64,000 nucleotides of DNA from Arthrobacter pigmenti (GCF_011927905.1 NZ_JAATJL010000001.1:2046001-2110000), one strand, 5' to 3'. Positions 8,933-20,792 are shown, numbered from the stretch's first letter. Numbers and translations: made by a program. The notes: generated by a model not told the origin, from the letters alone.

Positions 8933-9054
8933 CTCGCCCGTTAGCGACTACCGGGCTCCCAAACCTCGCTTCGCTCGGCCCGGGACCCTCGCCCGTTAGC
9001 GACTACCGGGCTCCCAAACCTCGCTTCGCTCGGCCCGGGACCCTCGCCCGTTAG
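8933..9054. repeat. 55-bp tandem repeat, 2.2 copies, between convergent genes
   Basis: Two full copies (8933-8987 and 8988-9042) and a 12-bp start of a third (9043-9054) are identical. Each unit contains CCGGGC and GCCCGG arms around the near-palindrome CTCGCTTCGCTCG. The last partial copy includes the stop codon of the hydrolase gene on the minus strand. The position between two converging genes suits a bidirectional terminator or a REP-like element. Confidence 0.85.
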
Positions 9055-9842
9055 TCTTGGGCGCGCGCCGTCGGGCCGTTCCATTCGTTCGGCAGAGTGA
9101 TGGGCTTGCCGAGAACGACGCCGGCAATTTCCTCCAGCACACGGCTCACGTACTTTTCCCCCACCCATAAATGCTTGGCGCCGTCGACGCCGATCACCTC
9201 CGCCTGCGGCACGCGCGAAAAGCGCTGTGCCGCTTCCTCGGGCTGCAGGTAGTCGTCGTGTTCCGGTACGAGGACGCGCAGCGGCAACCCCGCGGCGGCC
9301 CAGGAGTCGAGGTCCGCCTCGTCCGCACGGTGTAGCGGGGGCGAAAGCAGGACCGCGCCCTCAATGTATTCGGCGACCGGTTCCCGCGCTCCATACTTCA
9401 GGCACAACTCGGTGCCGAAACTCCAGCCGACCAGCCAGACATTGGTCAGCCCCTCTTCGACCACCCACCGCACGGCGGCTTCGAGGTCGTGGTGTTCGGC
9501 GCCGCCGCCGTCGAACTCGCCCTCGCTGCACCCGCGTGGCGAACAGGTACCCCGCGTGTTGAAGCGCAGGACGGCAATATCAGCCAACGCGGGCAGCCGG
9601 AAAGACGCCTTGCGGTACACATGCGAGTCCATGAACCCACCAGCGGTCGGTAGGGGATGCAGGGTCACGAGCGTCGCCGTCGGCGTCCTGCCCTCCGGAG
9701 CAGCGAATTCACCGACGAGCCGGCGTCCATCGGCCGTAGTGAGCTCGATGTTCCGGCGTGAGGCGGGGAGAACTGTGCCCGCCCGGATCTGGGTCGGTTC
9801 GGCGCTGTCGGCGTACTCGTATGCGGGGGCTGTGCTGGTCAT
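9051..9842 (-). CDS. Alpha/beta hydrolase
   Basis: A 263-residue hydrolase. The nucleophile elbow GWSFGT places Ser at residue 141; EHDDY (195-199) supplies the acid and GAKHLW places His at 224. The strand-loop TLHPLPTAGG and the FNTRGTC segment give the core of the fold. The sequence resembles the dienelactone-hydrolase-like proteins with TLHPxPxxGG motifs. The substrate is unknown, and no partner enzyme lies nearby. It ends inside the 55-bp repeat. Confidence 0.8.
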   Translation of the reverse strand: MTSTAPAYEYADSAEPTQIRAGTVLPASRRNIELTTADGRRLVGEFAAPEGRTPTATLVTLHPLPTAGGFMDSHVYRKASFRLPALADIAVLRFNTRGTCSPRGCSEGEFDGGGAEHHDLEAAVRWVVEEGLTNVWLVGWSFGTELCLKYGAREPVAEYIEGAVLLSPPLHRADEADLDSWAAAGLPLRVLVPEHDDYLQPEEAAQRFSRVPQAEVIGVDGAKHLWVGEKYVSRVLEEIAGVVLGKPITLPNEWNGPTARAQD

Positions 9843-9888
9843 CGGGAACAGTCTACCGAGCGCATGCGCAGGGCATACCGGCGCAACG

Positions 9889-10224
9889 TCAGCCGGACCG
9901 TCGCGTCCTCCAGCAGGTCACGTGCCAGTGCCGCCGATCGGCTAGCGCGCTTTCGGCGCCGAACAGTGAGTCTTCCTGCCACGCCACGAGGTGGGCTACT
10001 CCGGGCGGGATATCGCGGTGGCACCCCGGGCACAGATAATGCTTCGCCGCATTGCGTTCAGTGATCCGCCGTACCGACCAGACCCCATCCGGACCGCTCT
10101 CCCTCGTCGGAAGGCCGCCACGTGCGCGTTCCAGGTCCAGTTCGGGCGCCTCGCCCCATTTGCGACGGGGTTGGCCCCGCGACTTCCGGGGCTGATTGGA
10201 TCGGGGCATGCCTTTAGTCTGCAC
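9889..10224 (-). CDS. Small basic protein with zinc-site motif (HNH-like remnant)
   Basis: A 111-residue basic protein starting at GTG 10224, preceded at 7-nt spacing by AGGAG; an ATG five codons later (10209) has a poorly placed AAAGG. The first 50 residues are Arg/Lys-rich. The core has CPGCHRDIPPGVAHLV and HWHVTCW, a Cys2-His-Cys arrangement typical of HNH-like zinc folds. Similar actinobacterial proteins are often listed as ATP/GTP-binding, but no P-loop is visible. It is divergent from nucS, with only 50 bp between the two starts. Its function is unknown. Confidence 0.65.
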   Translation of the reverse strand: MQTKGMPRSNQPRKSRGQPRRKWGEAPELDLERARGGLPTRESGPDGVWSVRRITERNAAKHYLCPGCHRDIPPGVAHLVAWQEDSLFGAESALADRRHWHVTCWRTRRSG

Positions 10225-10274
10225 CGCGGTGCTCCTGAACCGAAAATGGCCTCCGGGCCGGTAAAGTGCGTGGG

Positions 10275-11198
10275 GTGCGTTTAGTCATTGCCCGCTGTTC
10301 CGTCGATTACATCGGACGCCTTCGAGCCCATCTTCCGCTCGCCACCCGGCTCCTGCTGGTGAAGGCCGACGGTTCGGTGCTGGTCCATTCCGACGGCGGC
10401 TCCTATAAACCCCTGAACTGGATGAGTCCGCCTGCAACCCTGCGGATCATCGAACCTGCGCCGGAAGACGCTGAGCTCGGAGTGATGCAGACGTGGAACG
10501 TTCAGCACGCCAAAAGCGATGATCGATTGGTCATCAGCATCCATGAACTCATGCACGAGAGCTCCCATGACCTGGGCGTGGACCCGGGCCTGGTCAAGGA
10601 CGGAGTGGAGGCCGATCTACAGAGGCTGCTCGCAGAGCAGATCACTCTCCTCGGGGACGGCTACTCGCTGATCCGCAGGGAGTACATGACGGCGATCGGT
10701 CCGGTCGACATCCTCGCCAGGGACGGTCACGGACGAACCGTCGCCATCGAGCTCAAGCGCCGCGGCGACATCGACGGCGTGGAACAGTTGACGCGTTACC
10801 TCGAACTGCTGAACCGGGATCCGCTGATGGCGCCGGTGAAAGGTGTCTACGCGGCACAGCAGATTAAGCCGCAGGCGCGGGTTCTTGCCCAGGACCGCGG
10901 AATCGACTGTCTTACCCTCGACTATGACGCGATGCGCGGGGTCGACGACGTCGATTCGCGATGCGCGGGGTCGACGACGTCGATTCGCGCCTCTTCTGAC
11001 GTCACGCCGGGACGTGGCACCGTTGTGCCGGTGCAGCGGCACATAGAATCGGCAGATGACAGAAATCGCTGGGGTGGAGGAGTATGTCCGGGCACGACTG
11101 GTGCAGGACAGGACCATTGTCGACGACGGCGTCCTCGCCTTCGCGAACGGCCGGATTACGTACGCCGGTCCTGCTGGGGAATACCGGCCTGCGTCTGA
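10275..11198 (+). CDS. nucS: Mismatch-specific endonuclease NucS with frameshifted C-terminus
   Basis: NucS/EndoMS cuts both strands at mismatches and is the main replacement for MutSL in actinobacteria. From GTG 10275 ([15 protein letters not shown], the conserved N-terminus) the reading is normal to residue 229, including the RecB-like nuclease site GPVDIL (D145) and IELK (E159, K161). At the expected end [12 protein letters not shown], a 29-bp tandem duplication (10930-10987) shifts the frame. The usual last residues Leu-Phe and the TGA at 10997-10999 are bypassed, and 78 unrelated Cys/Arg/Gly-rich residues follow to 11198, 143 bp into nagA. Without the duplication the protein would be 231 residues, the family length. 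The catalytic core is intact; the C-terminal end is lost. Confidence 0.85.
   Translation: MRLVIARCSVDYIGRLRAHLPLATRLLLVKADGSVLVHSDGGSYKPLNWMSPPATLRIIEPAPEDAELGVMQTWNVQHAKSDDRLVISIHELMHESSHDLGVDPGLVKDGVEADLQRLLAEQITLLGDGYSLIRREYMTAIGPVDILARDGHGRTVAIELKRRGDIDGVEQLTRYLELLNRDPLMAPVKGVYAAQQIKPQARVLAQDRGIDCLTLDYDAMRGVDDVDSRCAGSTTSIRASSDVTPGRGTVVPVQRHIESADDRNRWGGGVCPGTTGAGQDHCRRRRPRLRERPDYVRRSCWGIPACV
10928..10989. repeat. 29-bp tandem duplication within the 3' end of nucS
   Basis: The 29-bp unit at 10930-10958 is repeated exactly at 10959-10987, and the match runs 2 bp further on both sides. Because 29 is not a multiple of three, the second copy is read in another frame. In the normal frame the second copy would end in Ser-Arg-Leu-Phe-stop. 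Confidence 0.95.
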
Positions 11199-12270
11199 TG
11201 CCTCGCTGGTTCCCGATGTTTCGCCCGAAAGCCTGATCCTTCCCGGACTTGTCGACGTTCACTGCCATGGGGCGTTTGGCTCGGACTTTTCAGCAGCCTC
11301 TGTGGAGGAGTGCCGCGCGGCGGTCGAGTTCCTTCACGCCAGTGGCACCACAACGCTGCTCGCCAGCACAATGACAGCACCGCTCGACGAGATAGAAGCC
11401 GCGTTCGCCAAGCTCGCCACGCTTGCTGAGACTGGTGTTATCGCAGGAATTCATGCGGAGGGACCGTTTGTTTCCGAGGCCCGTTGCGGCGCCCAGAATC
11501 CTGATTACATTCTCGACCCTAACGCTGTCGATGTACTGCGGTTGCTCGAGGCGGCACAGGGCCGGCTCAAGACGATGACCTACGCGCCCGAACGCCCCGG
11601 GGCCGATGAGCTCATCGAACTGCTGGCCAGTCACGGAGTCACGCCTTCGCTCGGTCACACCGACTCCGACTCGGCCACGGCTGCGTCCTCGCTGGCCCTC
11701 GCTCATCAGAGGATGGCGTCAGCGGGACTCAATGGCCGGCCAACCGTCACTCATCTGTTCAACGGAATGCCTCCGATCCATCACCGCTCGCCCGGCCCGG
11801 CACTGGTCTGCCTGCAGACCGCAGCGGCAGGTAACGCCGTTGTCGAATTGATCGCTGACAATCACCATTTGGCGCCGGATACTGTTCGGTCAGTGTTCGG
11901 GCTAGTGGGAGCGGACAATGTCTGTCTGGTCACCGATTCGATGGCCGCAACCGGGCTGCCGGACGGAAAGTATGAGCTCGGCCCCTCCCCCGTCACGGTC
12001 AGCGACGGGGTCGTGACGCTGGACAGGACCGGCAGCCTCGCCGGCGGGACAGCCACCCTGCTCGATATAGTGCGCAGGACGGTCCGGGCCGGCGTCGAGC
12101 TAGCCGGGGCCGTACACTCAGCTACCTCCGTGCCCGCCGGTATTCTCGGTCTTTCCGATGAGCTTGGAGCCCTGCGGAAAGGGCTTCGCGCGGACCTGGT
12201 CATCACCACCCCGGAACTCGGGCTGCAATCCGTGATGCGCCACGGACAATGGATTGAACCGGTTACATAA
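11056..12270 (+). CDS. nagA: N-acetylglucosamine-6-phosphate deacetylase
   Basis: NagA removes the acetyl group from GlcNAc-6-phosphate, giving glucosamine-6-phosphate for glycolysis or wall recycling. The 404-residue protein has the amidohydrolase metal motif HCHG (H69, H71), HAEGPF with metal ligand E135, SLGHTDS (H201), THLFNGM (H233) and the catalytic Asp in VTDSMAATG (D294). The length is right for the family. No strong ribosome site precedes the ATG; the start lies 56 bp after the ancestral nucS stop but inside the frameshifted nucS frame. No nagB or PTS gene is beside it, so it is not part of a local sugar operon. Confidence 0.92.
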   Translation: MTEIAGVEEYVRARLVQDRTIVDDGVLAFANGRITYAGPAGEYRPASDASLVPDVSPESLILPGLVDVHCHGAFGSDFSAASVEECRAAVEFLHASGTTTLLASTMTAPLDEIEAAFAKLATLAETGVIAGIHAEGPFVSEARCGAQNPDYILDPNAVDVLRLLEAAQGRLKTMTYAPERPGADELIELLASHGVTPSLGHTDSDSATAASSLALAHQRMASAGLNGRPTVTHLFNGMPPIHHRSPGPALVCLQTAAAGNAVVELIADNHHLAPDTVRSVFGLVGADNVCLVTDSMAATGLPDGKYELGPSPVTVSDGVVTLDRTGSLAGGTATLLDIVRRTVRAGVELAGAVHSATSVPAGILGLSDELGALRKGLRADLVITTPELGLQSVMRHGQWIEPVT

Positions 12271-12528
12271 TTGTCGAATGACTAACTATTCGAACTTGTC
12301 CTTAACAATTCGTTTAATCCTCTGATTCTCCGTTGACCAGTCCATGGCCCTATGTGATGCTTATTGCAGTCTTTGTGTACGTGTTTTTCATGCTCGCAAG
12401 ACAAGTTGCGAGCGTGGAGCTCCCCGAATGACAAGGTTCACTTGGCCAGGACGGAATTCCCGCGGAGTAACTCCCGGGCGGCACGCGGTGTGCCGGCCAA
12501 GAATGTTTCATTATGAGGAGAAATATAG
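12271..12528 (+). promoter_or_regulatory. Long AT-richer leader and promoter region of cspA
   Basis: 258 bp without a gene, visibly richer in A/T than its surroundings. A TTGACC at 12333-12338 is a possible -35 box, with a weak -10 about 17 bp on. A hairpin GCTCGCAA / TTGCGAGC lies at 12392-12413. GAGGAG ends 8 nt before the cspA ATG. Long structured leaders are typical of cold-shock genes and control translation by temperature. Confidence 0.5.
12392..12413 (+). promoter_or_regulatory. Hairpin in the cspA leader
   Basis: Perfect 8-bp arms GCTCGCAA and TTGCGAGC with a 6-nt loop, about 115 nt before the cspA start codon. It could be part of a thermosensitive leader structure or an operator; nothing decides between them. 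Confidence 0.45.
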
Positions 12529-12732
12529 ATGGCACAGGGAACCGTCAAGTGGTTCAACGCTGAGAAGGGCTTCGGCTTTATCACGCCGGACGACTCTGAG
12601 GGCGATGTTTTTGTTCACTACTCCGAGATCCAGACGGGTGGATTTCGCACGCTGGATGAGAACCAGCGCGTCCAGTTCGAAATCGGGCAGGGCGCCAAGG
12701 GCCCGCAGGCTACTGGAGTGACTGCACTCTAA
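12529..12732 (+). CDS. cspA: Cold-shock protein CspA family
   Basis: A 67-residue single cold-shock domain. The RNA-binding motifs RNP1 (KGFGFI, residues 13-18) and RNP2 (VFVHY, 27-31) and the start [18 protein letters not shown] are canonical. It binds single-stranded nucleic acid and melts RNA secondary structure, usually as an abundant chaperone. A strong GAGGAG site and a long leader precede it, and a 16-bp terminator hairpin follows. Confidence 0.97.
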   Translation: MAQGTVKWFNAEKGFGFITPDDSEGDVFVHYSEIQTGGFRTLDENQRVQFEIGQGAKGPQATGVTAL

Positions 12733-12748
12733 TCCGGTTTCTTCAATG

Positions 12749-12790
12749 CAATAGGCAGGGCCCCCGCTCACGCAGGGGCCCTGCCTATTG
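12749..12790. terminator. Strong bidirectional hairpin between cspA and the atp operon end
   Basis: Perfect 16-bp inverted repeat CAATAGGCAGGGCCCC / GGGGCCCTGCCTATTG with a 10-nt loop, 16 bp after the cspA stop and 39 bp from the DUF2550 stop on the other strand. There is no long T-run on either side, as is common in high-GC actinobacteria. A weaker 7-bp hairpin (TGCCGAA/TTCGGCA, 12794-12817) lies beside it. Confidence 0.85.
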
Positions 12791-12828
12791 CCGTGCCGAA
12801 TCCTCAAGAGTTCGGCATCCTCAAGACT

Positions 12829-13260
12829 TCAACGCCACGTACCGATCCCTATGACGGGGCCGGCTTCCAGCCAGGACGAAAGTCCAGCGTAAACGTCAAA
12901 CTTCATCGCCAGTAACAATTCCTCGCCCTCATAGGTGAGCGTGACCACGATCGCCCCAGGTTGAATCCTGGACTTTTCCGCTTCCGTCGGTTGACGCCAC
13001 CCTTTGAGTTCAATAGAGCTTCTCAGGTAGCGGTGACGGGGTCTCGGACTGAGTGACATCAGGCGCAGCCACTCAAGGTGCATGTCCGTATAACGACAAA
13101 CCCCCATCCGCCATCCCGCGGGCGGGAGGCAGATGGAGGCGTCGAAGGTTCCGAGTGCGCTTCGTAGCTGATAGCGGCGCAGGCAGAAGGCACCGATGAG
13201 AAGCACGATCAGGGCAAAGAGCACCGCGAGGGTGATGAACGCGATACTGATGCCGTTCAT
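12829..13260 (-). CDS. DUF2550 family membrane-anchored protein
   Basis: A 143-residue protein with one N-terminal membrane helix (about 5-27, FITLAVLFALIVLLIGAFCL) followed by a basic, probably cytoplasmic domain with the conserved segments GWRMGVCRYTDMHLEW and ELKGWRQPTEAEKSR. This is the actinobacterial DUF2550 family, whose gene characteristically follows atpC. It lies 10 bp downstream of atpC here and so belongs to the ATP synthase transcript. Its role is unknown; a link to ATP synthase is suggested only by its position. Confidence 0.85.
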   Translation of the reverse strand: MNGISIAFITLAVLFALIVLLIGAFCLRRYQLRSALGTFDASICLPPAGWRMGVCRYTDMHLEWLRLMSLSPRPRHRYLRSSIELKGWRQPTEAEKSRIQPGAIVVTLTYEGEELLLAMKFDVYAGLSSWLEAGPVIGIGTWR

Positions 13261-13270
13261 CGCGATACTG

Positions 13271-13555
13271 CTACTTCGCGTCTGCGGTTACGGCGCCGCC
13301 AATCCTGGCATTGTCGGCGACTATCACCACTCGATTGCTGTCGACCGAGAAGAACCCGCCGTCTACGCCAACGGTTACACGCTCACCGGATACCGGCTGG
13401 ATTGCGAGCTCGCCCTCGGCGAGGATCGCAAGCACGGGGGAATGCCCGGGAAGGATCCCGATCTCACCGTCGGCCGTACGGGCCTTGACCATGCTCGCTG
13501 CACCGGACCACACGAAGTGGTCCGCTGCCACGATTTCAACTTCGAGCTCAGCCAT
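13271..13555 (-). CDS. atpC: F1Fo ATP synthase subunit epsilon
   Basis: A 94-residue epsilon subunit, part of the central stalk with gamma. The N-terminal beta sandwich is clear (MAELEVEIVAADHFVWSGAA, GEIGILPGHSPVLAIL). It is shorter than the ~130-residue enterobacterial form because the C-terminal helical hairpin is nearly missing, as in other actinobacteria with short epsilon subunits. That would limit epsilon-based inhibition of ATP hydrolysis. The gene lies 6 bp after atpD. Confidence 0.95.
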   Translation of the reverse strand: MAELEVEIVAADHFVWSGAASMVKARTADGEIGILPGHSPVLAILAEGELAIQPVSGERVTVGVDGGFFSVDSNRVVIVADNARIGGAVTADAK

Positions 13556-13561
13556 GGGGCC

Positions 13562-16023
<2,462 letters not shown>

Positions 16024-16070
16024 ACTTGTCCTTTCCTTCGTAGTCCCCCTAAGGAGCTACTGCTGGGGCT

Positions 16071-16100
16071 CTGGTGCCCGCACTCGCGTGCGGACACCGG
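16071..16100 (-). promoter_or_regulatory. Intercistronic hairpin atpA-atpG
   Basis: CTGGTGcCCGCAC and GTGCGGaCACCGG pair over 12 bp with one mismatch and a 4-nt TCGC loop. It lies just after the atpA stop, in the 84-bp gap before atpG. Confidence 0.6.
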
Positions 16101-16107
16101 AAGGCCG

Positions 16108-17742
16108 TTAGCGCTTCTGCTTGACGATCTTTTCCTGGTCGACAGAGTCCTCGGCGAGAGCGCTGTGCTCCTCGTGGCCTGCGGTGGGACCGTCATGGCC
16201 CCGACCGAAGAAGCCTTCCTTGAAATCGACGATGTGCGACTTCAGCTCATCGACGGTCGAGTCCTCAAGCTGGTTGGTCTGGGCCAGGGTGGTCAGGACC
16301 GAAGACTTGTGGCGCAGGTGCTCGAGGAACTCACCTTCGAACCGGCGGATGTCCTCAACCGGAACTTCGTCGAGGTAACCGTTGGTGCCCGCCCAGATGG
16401 ACACAACCTGCTCCTCAACCGGGAACGGTGCGTACTGCCCTTGCTTCAGAAGTTCCATGAGCCGTGCACCGCGGGTGAGCTGCTGACGTGACGCGGCGTC
16501 GAGGTCTGATGCGAACATCGCGAACGCCTGCATGTCGCGGTACTGTGCAAGGTCCAGCTTCAACGTACCGGACACCTTCTTCATGGACTTCACCTGCGCC
16601 GCACCACCTACACGGGACACGGAGACACCAACGTCGACGGCGGGGCGCTGGTTGGCATTGAAGAGGTCCGACTGCAGGAAGATCTGGCCATCGGTGATGG
16701 AGATGACGTTGGTCGGGATGTAAGCCGAGACGTCGTTGGCCTTGGTTTCGATGATCGGCAGGCCGGTCATCGATCCCGCACCGAGTTCGTCCGAAAGCTT
16801 GGCGCAGCGCTCGAGCAAGCGGGAGTGCAGGTAGAAGACGTCGCCCGGGTAGGCTTCGCGTCCCGGCGGACGGCGCAGCAGCAGCGAAACGGCGCGGTAG
16901 GCTTCGGCCTGCTTGGAGAGGTCATCGAAAATGATCAGGACGTGCTTGCCGCCGTACATCCAGTGCTGGCCGATGGCCGAGCCTGCATACGGAGCCAGGT
17001 ATTTGAAGCCCGCGGGGTCGGATGCCGGGGACGCCACGATCGTGGTGTACTCGAGGGCGCCCTTTTCCTCCAGGGTCTGGCGGACAGCAGCGATTGTCGA
17101 AGCCTTCTGTCCGATTGCGACGTAGACGCAGCGAACCTGCTTCTGGACGTCCCCGGACTCCCAGTTGGCCTTCTGGTTGATGATGGTGTCAACTGCGATG
17201 GCTGTCTTGCCGGTCTGGCGGTCACCGATGATGAGCTGGCGCTGGCCGCGGCCGATCGGGATCATGGCGTCGATTGCCTTCAGGCCCGTCTGCATCGGTT
17301 CGTGAACAGACTTGCGCTGGGTAACGCCCGGAGCCTGAAGCTCAAGTGCACGACGGGACTCGGCCTTGATCTCGCCAAGATCATCGATCGGCTGTCCCAG
17401 CGGATCAACGACGCGGCCAAGGAATGCGTCACCGACGGGCACGGAGAGAATCTCGCCGGTGCGGTGTACTTCCTGTCCTTCTTCGATGCCCGCGTAGTCG
17501 CCGAGGACAACCACGCCGATTTCGCGGGTGTCAAGGTTCTGGGCGAGGCCCAGCGTGCCGTCTTCAAAACGCAGCAGCTCGTTCGCCATGACCGAGGGAA
17601 GGCCCTCGACTCTGGCAATTCCGTCACTTGCGCTAGTTACGCGGCCGACTTCGACCCGCTCGGCGTTTCCGGGTTCGTAGGACGCCGCGAACTCGTTCAA
17701 CGCATTACGGACGTCTTCGGCGTTGATGGTCAATTCGGCCAT
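16108..17742 (-). CDS. atpA: F1Fo ATP synthase subunit alpha
   Basis: A 544-residue non-catalytic nucleotide-binding subunit of F1. The P-loop GDRQTGKT is followed by conserved KANW and by [11 protein letters not shown]. The C-terminal extension after the usual end ([40 protein letters not shown]) adds about 35 charged residues, as in other actinobacterial alpha subunits, where such tails restrain ATP hydrolysis in mycobacteria. Its start is separated from atpH by 109 bp holding a hairpin. Confidence 0.97.
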   Translation of the reverse strand: MAELTINAEDVRNALNEFAASYEPGNAERVEVGRVTSASDGIARVEGLPSVMANELLRFEDGTLGLAQNLDTREIGVVVLGDYAGIEEGQEVHRTGEILSVPVGDAFLGRVVDPLGQPIDDLGEIKAESRRALELQAPGVTQRKSVHEPMQTGLKAIDAMIPIGRGQRQLIIGDRQTGKTAIAVDTIINQKANWESGDVQKQVRCVYVAIGQKASTIAAVRQTLEEKGALEYTTIVASPASDPAGFKYLAPYAGSAIGQHWMYGGKHVLIIFDDLSKQAEAYRAVSLLLRRPPGREAYPGDVFYLHSRLLERCAKLSDELGAGSMTGLPIIETKANDVSAYIPTNVISITDGQIFLQSDLFNANQRPAVDVGVSVSRVGGAAQVKSMKKVSGTLKLDLAQYRDMQAFAMFASDLDAASRQQLTRGARLMELLKQGQYAPFPVEEQVVSIWAGTNGYLDEVPVEDIRRFEGEFLEHLRHKSSVLTTLAQTNQLEDSTVDELKSHIVDFKEGFFGRGHDGPTAGHEEHSALAEDSVDQEKIVKQKR

Positions 17743-17814
17743 CTGCAGTCCCTGCTCTCCTGTGTTGTGATCACCGCGTCTTCGGCGGCAACCGGTGTTG
17801 TTTTCGTCTGTATC

Positions 17815-17828
17815 GAAGCGTGCGCTTC
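17815..17828 (-). promoter_or_regulatory. Intercistronic hairpin atpH-atpA
   Basis: GAAGCG and CGCTTC form a compact stem directly after the atpH stop, in a 109-bp gap before atpA. It is the weakest of the four atp hairpins. Confidence 0.4.
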
Positions 17829-17851
17829 TTACGAAGCCGTAAGGTGCGCGG

Positions 17852-18666
17852 CTAGACCGTCATCATTCGGCGAAGTTCGGAAAGGCGTGTGACAGCAGTA
17901 GAATCCACCACTTCGTCTCCCACCTTCACCCGGACGCCGCCCACCAGGGACGGATCCACAGTGACGTTGACCTTGAGGTCGCGGCCGTAGAGCCCATTGA
18001 GACCCGACGCCAGGCGCGCGTACTGCTCATCCGACAGCGGACGGGTAACGCTGACGTTGGCAATCCACCTCTCCTGGCGTAGTGCAACAAGTTCCACGAA
18101 GCGGTTGACCAGCGCTGACGGCCTCAGCCCACGGGGGGAAAGCACCGCCTGACGGATCAGCAGCCTGGCTTCGTCTCCAGCTGTTGGCACCAGCTTGAGG
18201 GCAAGTGCCGACTTGGCGCCGGAATCAGCCTGCGGCTCAGAGAGAGCCCGCTGCAGGTCATGGTTCGATTCGACAACCCGGATGAAGGAGAAGAGATCAT
18301 TCTCCAGGCCCTCGAGCCCTTCCAGACCCTGTCCCCGGTTCTCGGCGACCGCGATCGCCACAGTTGCGGCAAGAGTTTCCAGCGCATCCCCGAAGTCACG
18401 GGGCTTTCCCCAGCGGCGACCGGCAAGATCCTTAACGATCTCAGCGGCTTCTGCTGAAATGCGCCCGCGGACCAGCTGGTCGACAAGCGCCACCCGGTCC
18501 TTACCCTCGCGATTGGGATCAGTCAGGGCCCGGCGGAGTCCGGCGTTGCTGTCAAGGGCATCGAGCACTCCGAACAACTCCTCGGACAGGGTCAGCGTTG
18601 CTCCCCTGAGCCGGGACTCGAGTTCATGCCTTGCCTCAACGAGGGACTGGCTTGATACGCCTGCCA

Positions 18667-18667
<1 letters not shown>
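17852..18667 (-). CDS. atpH: F1Fo ATP synthase subunit delta
   Basis: A 271-residue OSCP/delta subunit linking the peripheral stalk to the top of F1. The conserved C-terminal signature [27 protein letters not shown] is complete. It is longer than the ~180-residue E. coli form; the extra N-terminal length is usual in actinobacteria. Its ATG overlaps the atpF stop in TAATG, so the two are translationally coupled. Confidence 0.95.
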
Positions 18668-19221
<554 letters not shown>

Positions 19222-19266
19222 TCACCCGTCTTTCTACAACTAGTCCCTGAACTGATCCGCGCGGGA

Positions 19267-19482
19267 CTACGCGCCGATTACGAAAGCGAAGACGAGGCCA
19301 AGAATGGCTAGAGCTTCGGTGAGCGCCAGTCCGAGGAAGGCGATCGGCTGCAGCACACGCTGGGCCTCAGGCTGACGAGCAACTCCGTTGATGTACGCGG
19401 CGAAGACCAGGCCCACACCGATACCACCGCCGATTGCGGAGAGACCGTATCCAACGAGGTTGAGGCTACCCTGTACTTCCAT
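19267..19482 (-). CDS. atpE: F1Fo ATP synthase subunit c
   Basis: A 71-residue proteolipid with two membrane helices and the polar loop ARQPEAQR (35-42). The proton-binding carboxylate is E56 in LTEALAI. There is no sodium-binding Gln/Ser pattern around it, so proton coupling is expected. The product forms the rotor ring in the membrane. Confidence 0.97.
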   Translation of the reverse strand: MEVQGSLNLVGYGLSAIGGGIGVGLVFAAYINGVARQPEAQRVLQPIAFLGLALTEALAILGLVFAFVIGA

Positions 19483-19498
19483 TGTGTTCCTTTCAAGA

Positions 19499-19515
19499 TG
19501 CCGCGGTGTGCGGCA
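19499..19515 (-). promoter_or_regulatory. Intercistronic hairpin atpB-atpE
   Basis: TGCCGC / GCGGCA, a 6-bp stem with a 5-nt loop, about 17 bp before the atpE start. atpE must be made in excess, and structures in this gap are known in other bacteria to influence that. Confidence 0.4.
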
Positions 19516-19556
19516 GGTTGGTTGGGATCATCCCCGGTGGGGAAGACTTGTATTAC

Positions 19557-20381
19557 TTAGTGGGAGTCCGCATGCAGCGCACCCTCAATGTAGATGGCTG
19601 CCAGCAGCGTGAACACGTATGCCTGCAGGACCATGATCAGAGCCTCCAGCATGTACATCGCAACTGCGCCACCGAGCACGAGCACGCCTGTGCCCTGCAG
19701 GAGAACGTTTCCGGAAAGTGCCATGAACTCGATTGCACTGCCGGCCAGCATGACGATGAGGTGTCCTGCGAGCATGGTCGCGAACAAACGGAGGGAGTGA
19801 GTCACGGGGCGGACGAGGAAGTTCGAGATGATCTCAATCGGCACGACGATGAAGAGAATCGGCCAGGGAACACCTGATGGGACGACAGCCAGCTTGAAGT
19901 ACCGGAAGCCATGCTTCTTCAGTCCGACCGCAATCCACAGAATGTAGAAGATGGCCGCAATTGCGTAGGCGCTGCCTGGGTGGGAGAAGCTAGGCAGCTG
20001 AAGAATGGGAACAGCGCCGAAGATGTTGTTCACCAGAATGAAGAAGAAGGCGGTGAATAGCCAGGGCACGTACTTCAGGTAGTCTCGGCCGCCGATGATG
20101 TCTTTGCCAATGGAGTTGCGGACAAAACCATAAGCGGACTCCCCCAGGAACTGCACCTTGCCGGGCACCAACTGGCCCTTGCGGGATGCGACATAGAAGA
20201 AGGCACCGATAAGGACCACCGAGATGATGATCATCAGCATCTGCTTACCGAAACCCGGGTCGAACCAGACGCCATAGGGGTCGCCCCAGGGCAGGATATC
20301 CGGGTGGTGCCCATCCTCAATGGTGGGGGCGACAAAGCCCTCTTCAGTGGTGGTTTGAGCCGGGAGCGCAAGCGCGATCAA
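19557..20381 (-). CDS. atpB: F1Fo ATP synthase subunit a
   Basis: A 274-residue membrane subunit carrying the proton half-channels. The essential Arg is R198 in THSLRLFATMLAGH. The start is a TTG (20381) with GAGG 8 nt upstream. It has about six membrane helices. It follows the two small AtpI/AtpZ-type genes with a 75-bp gap. Confidence 0.96.
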   Translation of the reverse strand: MIALALPAQTTTEEGFVAPTIEDGHHPDILPWGDPYGVWFDPGFGKQMLMIIISVVLIGAFFYVASRKGQLVPGKVQFLGESAYGFVRNSIGKDIIGGRDYLKYVPWLFTAFFFILVNNIFGAVPILQLPSFSHPGSAYAIAAIFYILWIAVGLKKHGFRYFKLAVVPSGVPWPILFIVVPIEIISNFLVRPVTHSLRLFATMLAGHLIVMLAGSAIEFMALSGNVLLQGTGVLVLGGAVAMYMLEALIMVLQAYVFTLLAAIYIEGALHADSH

Positions 20382-20456
20382 CGCGTTTCCTCTCTGCAGT
20401 GTCCATCGTTGGGCATAGTTTGATCGGGCACAGCGTTACTGCTCCGACGAATGAAA

Positions 20457-20792
20457 TTATTTGGCATCGCTCTGGGAACCTTCCGCTGGGCCGCGGCCGT
20501 CCTCCGGCGGGGAGCCGGACTCAGTTTGGCTGGAGCGGGTGAGGTTGTGCTTGTGGGAAAGATAGAAACCGCCCACGGCACCCAAGAGGCCCCCGGCGAG
20601 CACGAGCCATCGCGTTCCCAGGAGATTGTCCAGTCCCCACCCTATCAAACTCCAGACGAGGATCCCGCCAATGATATAGCTGAAAACCGCCATGCCGGCG
20701 TTATAGCCGGCGTCGCCGTAGCGGCCGCGGGCGTCCTCGCCGTCAGGTGCTTCGCTTCTGCGGTCGCCTGAGCTCTCCGGTTGTTCACGCAC
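20457..20792 (-). CDS. AtpZ-like small membrane protein of the ATP synthase operon
   Basis: A 111-residue protein from GTG 20792, chosen because GGAGG stands 6 nt upstream; it overlaps the preceding atpI-like stop by 8 bp. It has a charged N-terminus, two membrane helices (about 35-55 and 60-80; FSYIIGGILVWSLIGWGLDNLL, WLVLAGGLLGAVGGFYLSH) and an acidic tail. The helix pair with the WGLDNLLG turn is typical of AtpZ/AtpI-family proteins, associated with c-ring assembly or magnesium/calcium uptake in other bacteria. Confidence 0.72.
   Translation of the reverse strand: MREQPESSGDRRSEAPDGEDARGRYGDAGYNAGMAVFSYIIGGILVWSLIGWGLDNLLGTRWLVLAGGLLGAVGGFYLSHKHNLTRSSQTESGSPPEDGRGPAEGSQSDAK

Noticed and set aside
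8933..9054. The 55-bp repeat as an insertion-sequence end or attachment site
   Set aside because: No transposase or integrase gene, target duplication or tRNA is nearby.
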